Below, in pieces: positions 58,226 through 64,000 of a stretch of DNA of 64,000 nt. This stretch comes from Rapana venosa. Lineage: Eukaryota; Mollusca; Gastropoda; Neogastropoda; Muricidae. The stretch is taken from assembly GCA_028751875.1 (NCBI GenBank), contig CM054134.1, forward strand, positions 39,147,315 through 39,211,314, in the 5' to 3' direction. The position numbers and the translations under genes are program-made. Numbering within the stretch: position 1 is the stretch's first letter; the number at the start of each line of letters is the position of its first letter. The notes beneath the pieces are model-generated. The model was not told where the DNA came from. It searched no databases and saw nothing but the letters and a program-made list of their open reading frames with translations.

Positions 58226-58286
58226 ACACCACAGACACAGAGAGAGAGAGAAGGGCGTGGAGGAAAGAGAGAGACAGTTGGCTGCT

Positions 58287-58410
58287 GTAAGCCAATAAGC
58301 CTTCAGGTTGACACCCCCCTTAATGCTTCTCATGAGTTGAAAGAAAACAAGGGCTAAGACGGAGGCTTGTTTTCTGAGAGGTAAAAGCAATTGCAAACCT
58401 AAGAAAAGAC
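58287..58410 (+). repeat. block P, copy 2
   Basis: Collinear counterpart of 5859-5985: GTAAGC, TAATGCTTCTCA, AAAGAAAACA and CTGAGAGGTAAAA. Same orientation, about 52.4 kb away. Confidence 0.6.
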
Positions 58411-58584
58411 AGGATAACATGCCACAACGAAACAGCAAAGTGCGATCAGGACTTGGTGCTCCAGGAAGGAAAGGAGTGAAAGGATGAGCAAAGAAAACAG
58501 AAAAGATAGGGGAGGGGGAAAAGAAAAGAGGGGGAAAAACACAAACACAAGATGACGGAAAGATTACAAGAAGGAGACGAAAAC

Positions 58585-58644
58585 GAAGAGGAGGAGGAAG
58601 AGGAAGAGGAGGGGAAGGGGGAGGAAGAAGAAGAGGAAGAAGAG

Positions 58645-58676
<32 letters not shown>

Positions 58677-58813
58677 GGAAGAAGAAGAAGAAGAGGAGGA
58701 GGAGGAGGAGGAGGAGGAGGAGGAGAGAGAAGAAGAGAAGAAGAAGAAGAAGAAGAAGAAGAAGAGAAGAAGAAGGAAGAAGAAGAAGAAGAAGAAGAAG
58801 AAAAAGAAGAAAA
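58585..58813. repeat. 229-bp homopurine tract
   Basis: Every base from 58585 to 58813 on the plus strand is A or G (GAG, GAA and GGA units). The Glu/Lys and Leu/Phe frames are artefacts. Positions 58814-59175 are AT-rich, with GA/AAAC patches and no gene. Confidence 0.97.
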
Positions 58814-59179
58814 CTAATGTAGGCTATACAAACAAAAGAAATAAACAAACAAAATTAGCCTAAAAACGGTAATGGAGTTAGCATAGATATTTGTTTTTGC
58901 TGAGGTTGTTTTACATCTTGCACACATAACACAATAAAAATCCAACCAAGGGACAAACAAATAAAAACAAACAGAAAGAAAAGAAAAGAACAGGCAACTG
59001 TGAAAAAATTGAGAGAGAGAGTGAAAGAGCGAGCGAATGAGAAAGAAGGGGAAATACAGACAAACAGAGACAAAACAGAGAAAGAAGCAAATAGAATCTC
59101 AGAGACAAAGAAGTATTCTGGTCATAGCTTTAATAATCACCGAAAGTCTTCACAATCTATCTCTCTCTCTATGTCACTA

Positions 59180-59427
59180 TTATTTATTTATTTATTTATA
59201 CCACTTTAAGTCGCGAGATTTCTCTGCGTGAAATTCGGGCTGCTCTCCCCGGGGAGAGCGCGTCGCCATAAAAGCAGCGCCACCTTTTTTTGTTGTTGTT
59301 GTTGTTTTTACTGCAACTGTATTTGTTTCCCTTTCCGAGTGGTTTTTTTCTAAGAATTTTGCCAGGGACAACTCTATTGTTGCTGTGGGTTCTTTTACGT
59401 GCGCTGCTGAATAATTATGTGTAACAC

Positions 59428-59461
<34 letters not shown>

Positions 59462-59598
59462 TAGCGCCCAGACCACCACTCATGGTCTAGTGGATGGGGG
59501 GAAAGTTTCGGGCCCAAATGGGATTCGAACCACCGCACACTTCCGACCCGGACTTTTCGCTTTCTAGACAGGCGCGTTACCTCTAGACCACCGATCCA
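59180..59598 (-). mobile_element. SINE-A, essentially complete
   Basis: On the minus strand: head GGATCGGTGGTCTAGAGGTA, B-box GGTTCGAATCCC (about 59521-59532), TCCACTAGACCATGAGTGGT, core GATGAGACGATAAACCGAGG (59434-59453), GAACCCACAGCAACAATAGA and TTGTCCCTGGCAAAATTCTT. The palindrome GCTCTCCCCGGGGAGAGC follows (about 59239), then AAATCTCGCGACTTAAAGTG and an (AAAT)n tail (59180-59200). A TTG/T-rich insertion sits at about 59286-59312. It is very close to the 27124 copy over the head and core, so probably a younger subfamily. Confidence 0.88.
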
Positions 59599-59872
59599 TC
59601 CAATGGATAGTCAGGCTCAAAGGGCTTCGCATTTTTTAAAGCATAAAAGACTTTGAAAGACAATAGTTTGACCACTCTCTTTTAATGTTTACTCTCTGAT
59701 ATAATAATGGAGACAATATAAAGACATCACAAATAACACACATTTATTTGCTGTTGCACGTGATGAAAATTTCGAGGACATAAAAAAAATCAATTATGCA
59801 ACACCAGCTAAAACCTAGGAGTGAATCCTGTTGGGAATATTGCTGTGCATTTGCATGATGGAAAAGAGGATT

Positions 59873-59875
<3 letters not shown>

Positions 59876-59950
<75 letters not shown>
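59876..59950. repeat. (CT)n, unit tail
   Basis: A pure CT tract ending the first B unit. Confidence 0.95.
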
Positions 59951-59952
<2 letters not shown>

Positions 59953-60234
59953 ACGTAACATTACGATGATGGTAAGCAGCCTAGCTCAGATTGCTTTGCA
60001 TTTTTGTCATGGTGAAAAGTTCAGAGAGACAAAACTGCTGACAGAACTCTCTGATATTGATGATCAGACGTGAGAATGAGGAAAGCAGGTATCCCCAATG
60101 ACGCACATGTATTGGCTGTTGCCTGTGCTGTGATGACAGATTCAAGGACAACAAAAACGTAATTACGTAACCACCAACAAGCTATTTTGGGGGGAAATGG
60201 TTGAGCAGTTGCTTGATCAGTAAGAGGATTAATT

Positions 60235-60375
60235 CTGTTTCTGTCTTTCTGTCTTTCTGGTCGTCTGTCTGGCTGTCTTTCTATCTGACTCTCTGTCTGT
60301 TTGTCTCTCTCTGTCTCTCTGTCTCTCTCTCTCTCTCTATCTCTATCTCTCTTGTTCTTTTCTTTCTTTCTCCCC
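60235..60375. repeat. CTGT/CTTT/CT tract, unit tail
   Basis: An interrupted pyrimidine-rich tract ending the first A unit. Confidence 0.9.
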
Positions 60376-60644
60376 TGACCAAGTTGTCCCCACAATGAGA
60401 AGCCAATCTGAAAATGGCTCTGCACTTTACTTTGTCTTCAGTGGAAAACGCCTTAGAAAGAGGATAGGCTGGGGACATCACACGTAACCCTCACGTATTT
60501 GTTGTTTGTTGCACGTGATGAAAGGCTGAACGACCAAAACAAACAAACAAACAAACAAAATCAATGCTGCAACACCAGCCAATATTAGCTGTAAATCCCA
60601 TTGGAAAAATTGCTGTGCATTTGCATGATCGCAAAGAAGATTCA

Positions 60645-60994
<350 letters not shown>

Positions 60995-61109
60995 ACGTTA
61001 GGATGATAAGCAGCCTAGCTCAGATTGCGTTGCATTTTTGTCATGGTGAAAAGTTCAGAGAGACAAAACAGCTGACCAAACCCTGCGATATTGGTGACCA
61101 GACGAGAGA

Positions 61110-61266
61110 ATTTTTATTTTATTTTATATTATTTTATTCTTTTATATCGAGGATAATGGAATAAGCACTTATGTGCTTTTTTTACATCCAGTCCCCGTGT
61201 GTATGCAGTTTTGTAAATTCTGTCATCTGTTCCCACCGGCACACAATGGCCTACTCTTACGAAAAG
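61110..61266 (-). mobile_element. SINE-B inserted in an array unit
   Basis: On the minus strand: TTTTCGTAAGAGTAGGCCAT, CCGGTGGGAACAGATGAC, CGGGGACTGGATGTAAAAAA, GCACATAAGTGCTTATTCCA and TTATCCTCGATATAAAAG with an ATAAAA-rich tail. It splits the A-unit sequence between GAGAGAAT and GAAAGCAGGCATCCCC, which is continuous at 60070-60095 and 62450-62470. It is 5' truncated. Confidence 0.88.
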
Positions 61267-61378
61267 GAAAGCAGGCATCCCCAATGGTGCACATGTATTG
61301 GATGTTGTCTGTGATGTCATGAAAGATTCAAGGACAACAAAAAATTAATTACGTAACCACCAACAAGCTATTTGGGAA

Positions 61379-61381
61379 TGC

Positions 61382-61476
<95 letters not shown>

Positions 61477-61505
61477 CGCTCGCTCGCTCGCTCGCTCGCT
61501 CGCTC
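61379..61505. repeat. CTGT, CT and CGCT tract, unit tail
   Basis: CTGT (61379-61420), CT (61421-61471) and nine CGCT units (61472-61505). Confidence 0.95.
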
Positions 61506-61884
61506 TGTTGCTTTTTCTTTCTTTCTTCCTCCCACCAATTAATTTGTCCCCCAAAAATGAATAGCCAATTTCAAAATGAATTTGCACTTTTTCGGTGGAA
61601 AAAGCTCAGAAAGAGGAAAGGGCGACCAAACCTATTTGGGGCATCACACATAACACTCGTGCATTTTGTTGTTTGTTGCATGTGATGAAAAACTTGAGGA
61701 CCAAACCAAACAAACAAAAAGGCAACACTGCAACACCAGCCCAAATTAGTTGTAAATCTCATTGGGAAAATTGCAGTGTATTTGCATGATCAGACAGAAG
61801 ATTCAGTCTTGTCTGTCTGTTTGTCTGCCTGTCTGTCTGTATCTCTGTCTCTGTCTGTCTGTCTGTCTCTCTCTCTTTATTTGA

Positions 61885-62154
61885 ATCCATATCTATTTCG
61901 ATCAGTTTTCCTTATGTCAAGTCAAAATGAAAATTTACTCAAGAATGTGTGCATATACCTGTAAAAAGTTTTCAGAAGACGTTCTGAGAGTGTTAGGAAT
62001 GACTAACACTTGATCCATCTATAGTTTCTTTATAGTGAATAGGAATTGATGTTTGTAAAATCCTTTTATGTAATATTTTGTGATGATTATGTTTTTGTGT
62101 TACTTGTGTTGTGATGTTTCAGAAGGGGTTATGGCCTGTACTGAAAAAACTTCG

Positions 62155-62160
<6 letters not shown>
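61885..62160. other. unrelated spacer in the array
   Basis: AT-rich unique sequence with GTCAAGTCAAAATG near 61918. No similarity to the array units was noticed. Confidence 0.5.
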
Positions 62161-62343
<183 letters not shown>

Positions 62344-63074
62344 TCCCACTTATGTTACCTTAGATTGCTTTACATTTTTATCATGGTGAAAAGTTCAGAA
62401 AGCCAAAACTGCTGACAGAACTCTCTGATATTGATGATCACACGTGAGAATGAGGAAAGCAGGCATCCCCAATGGCGCACATGTATTGGCTGGTGCCTGT
62501 GCTGTGATGACCGATTCAAGGATAACAACCAAAAAAATAATTACGTAACCACCTACAAGCTATTTTGGGAATGCTCTTTGGGAAAATGGTTGAGCAGTTG
62601 CTTGATCAGTAAGAGGATTAATTCTGTTTCTGTCTTTTGTGTCTATCTGCCTGAATGCCTGTCTGTCTGCCTGTCTGTCCGTCTGTCTGTTTGTCTAGCT
62701 GGTTGTCCAACTGGCTGTCTATTTGTATGCATGTCTGGCTGACTCTCTCTCTCTCTCTCTCATGGATTTTTTTTCTTTTGTTCTCTCTCCCTCCCACCAA
62801 TGTGTCCCTACAATGAGTAGTTAACGTCGAAATGGCTTTGCACTTTTTTTCAGTGGAAAAGGCTTAGAAAGACGAAAGGCTGACTGAACCTACTGGGGAT
62901 TCTAGGCACCACAGGTAGGTAGCACTCAGCCATTTGCTGTTTGTTGCACGTGATGCAACGTTTGAGGACACACACACACACAACAACAAAAATCAATGAT
63001 GCAACACCAGTCCCAAATTAGCTGTAAATCCCATTGGGGAAAGTTGCTCTGCATTTGCATGATCAGAAAGAAGA

Positions 63075-63304
63075 TTCAGTCTTGTCTGTCTGTCTGTCTG
63101 TCTGTCCACTTGTCTCTGTCTTTCTGTCTGTCTTTTTGCCTGACTGTCTGTCTGTGTGTCTCTCTCTGTCTGTCTCTCTCTGTCTGTCTCTCTTTCTCTC
63201 TCTCTGTCTATCTCTGTCTCTATCTCTCTGTCTCTGTCTCAGTCTCTCTCTGTGTCTCTGTCTCTCTGTCCATGTCTGTCTGTCTCTTTCTGTCTGTCTG
63301 TCTA

Positions 63305-63372
<68 letters not shown>
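63075..63372. repeat. CTGT and CT tract, unit tail
   Basis: CTGT/CTTT units then CT (63313-63370). Confidence 0.95.
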
Positions 63373-63379
<7 letters not shown>

Positions 63380-63754
63380 CCCTACCACATTGTCCACATT
63401 GACTTAAAGCCATTCTGAAATTATTTAATTCTCTTCTCAACGTAACCATAACAAAAAAAGTACATAAAAACAAAAGGCTAACCAGGCTTCATAGGGACAG
63501 TAATCGTCACAAATAACACACGTAAGTGTGCATTTGCACGTGGTGAAAGATTCGAGGGCGGAAAAACAACAACAACAAATCAATTATGCAACATCAACCA
63601 ACTTAGTTGTGAATCCTATTAGGTAAATTGCTGTGTGTTTGCATCAATAGTAAGAGGATTCGTTCTTTGTGTGCGTGTGTGTGTGTGTCTTTCTCCAATT
63701 CTGCTCTCTGCCTCAGAAAATCTATTTCTGTTCACTTCTCTTTCTGTCTGCTTG

Positions 63755-63758
63755 TCTG

Positions 63759-63832
<74 letters not shown>

Positions 63833-63838
63833 CTCTCT

Positions 63839-63872
<34 letters not shown>
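63755..63872. repeat. (CT)n tract flanking OE copy 3
   Basis: CT with CCC slips ends at CTCTCTGCGTGGGGGC, where the OE leader begins. Confidence 0.95.
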
Positions 63873-63873
<1 letters not shown>

Positions 63874-63882
63874 CGTGGGGGC

Positions 63883-64000
63883 GACGTGATGGGACGAGAA
63901 CTGAACGGGTGTGATGTTAGTAAGCTGCTGCAAATTTTTGCATTTTAGCTCCAAAATGTCAGTTACTGGCCTTTCAGCAACTGTAATAACAGCTTTAAAC
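63883..64000 (+). mobile_element. OE element, copy 3 (cut by window edge)
   Basis: GACGTGATGGGACGAGAACT and onward is near-identical to copy 1 (11850-11970). The rest lies outside the window. Confidence 0.8.
63956..64000 (+). CDS. OE ORF, N-terminal fragment (copy 3)
   Basis: Starts MSVTGLSATVITALN with the same ATG context (CCAAAATG) as copies 1 and 2. Two residues differ from copy 1. Whether it stays intact cannot be seen. Confidence 0.6.
   Translation, partial: MSVTGLSATVITALN

Noticed and set aside
57454..58295. 238- and 278-codon frames (His/Thr on +, Cys/Val on -)
   Set aside because: Translation of CA/CCA repeats. Opposite strands are both open.

Overview
The window looks like non-genic DNA from an animal nuclear genome, most probably a mollusc (gastropod-like; inference). 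The reasons are: almost no long ORFs outside simple repeats, a very dense load of long CT/GA, CA/GT, trinucleotide and pentanucleotide tracts, several decayed tRNA-headed SINEs of a type I associate with lophotrochozoans, and one LINE relic. There are no operons, rRNA or genuine tRNA genes. I found no host gene exon that I can defend. Most long reading frames are translations of simple repeats.

Layout. 0-8 kb: microsatellites, two SINE-B copies and several non-repetitive GC-richer islands. 8.5-10.6 kb: a G-rich pentamer-based array, an indel-rich duplicated pair and a 24/18-bp minisatellite open in both directions. 11.8-13.0 kb: the best coding unit, a roughly 1.2-kb dispersed element (called OE here) with an intact 300-codon ORF of unknown function, lying inside a CT tract. 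13.2-16.8 kb: an old tandem segmental duplication. 17-24 kb: microsatellites, a SINE-A piece and an 823-bp almost perfect homopyrimidine tract. 24-36 kb: non-coding islands, a strong inverted repeat, a complete SINE-A, SINE-B and SINE-C copies, and several duplications bordered by GT/CA tracts. 36-48 kb: microsatellites, a 46-bp array, a 53-bp array and another full SINE-B. 48.8 kb: a LINE ORF2 3' relic. 49-58 kb: islands, C-runs and a second, frameshifted OE copy on the minus strand (55.4-56.6 kb). 59.2-63.9 kb: a full SINE-A, then a higher-order tandem array of about eight related units, ending where a third OE copy starts and is cut by the window edge.

The OE element is the only thing that could be called a system. 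Three copies share a 5' leader, an ORF whose protein I do not recognise, a 3' untranslated region with a small hairpin and an AATAAA, and CT-rich 5' flanks. It is probably a transposable element or the non-autonomous part of one. The SINEs fall into three groups. A and B share a central motif, and their tails appear to have seeded some of the microsatellites. Family names SINE-A/B/C, OE and blocks P, Q, R and S are labels for this answer only.
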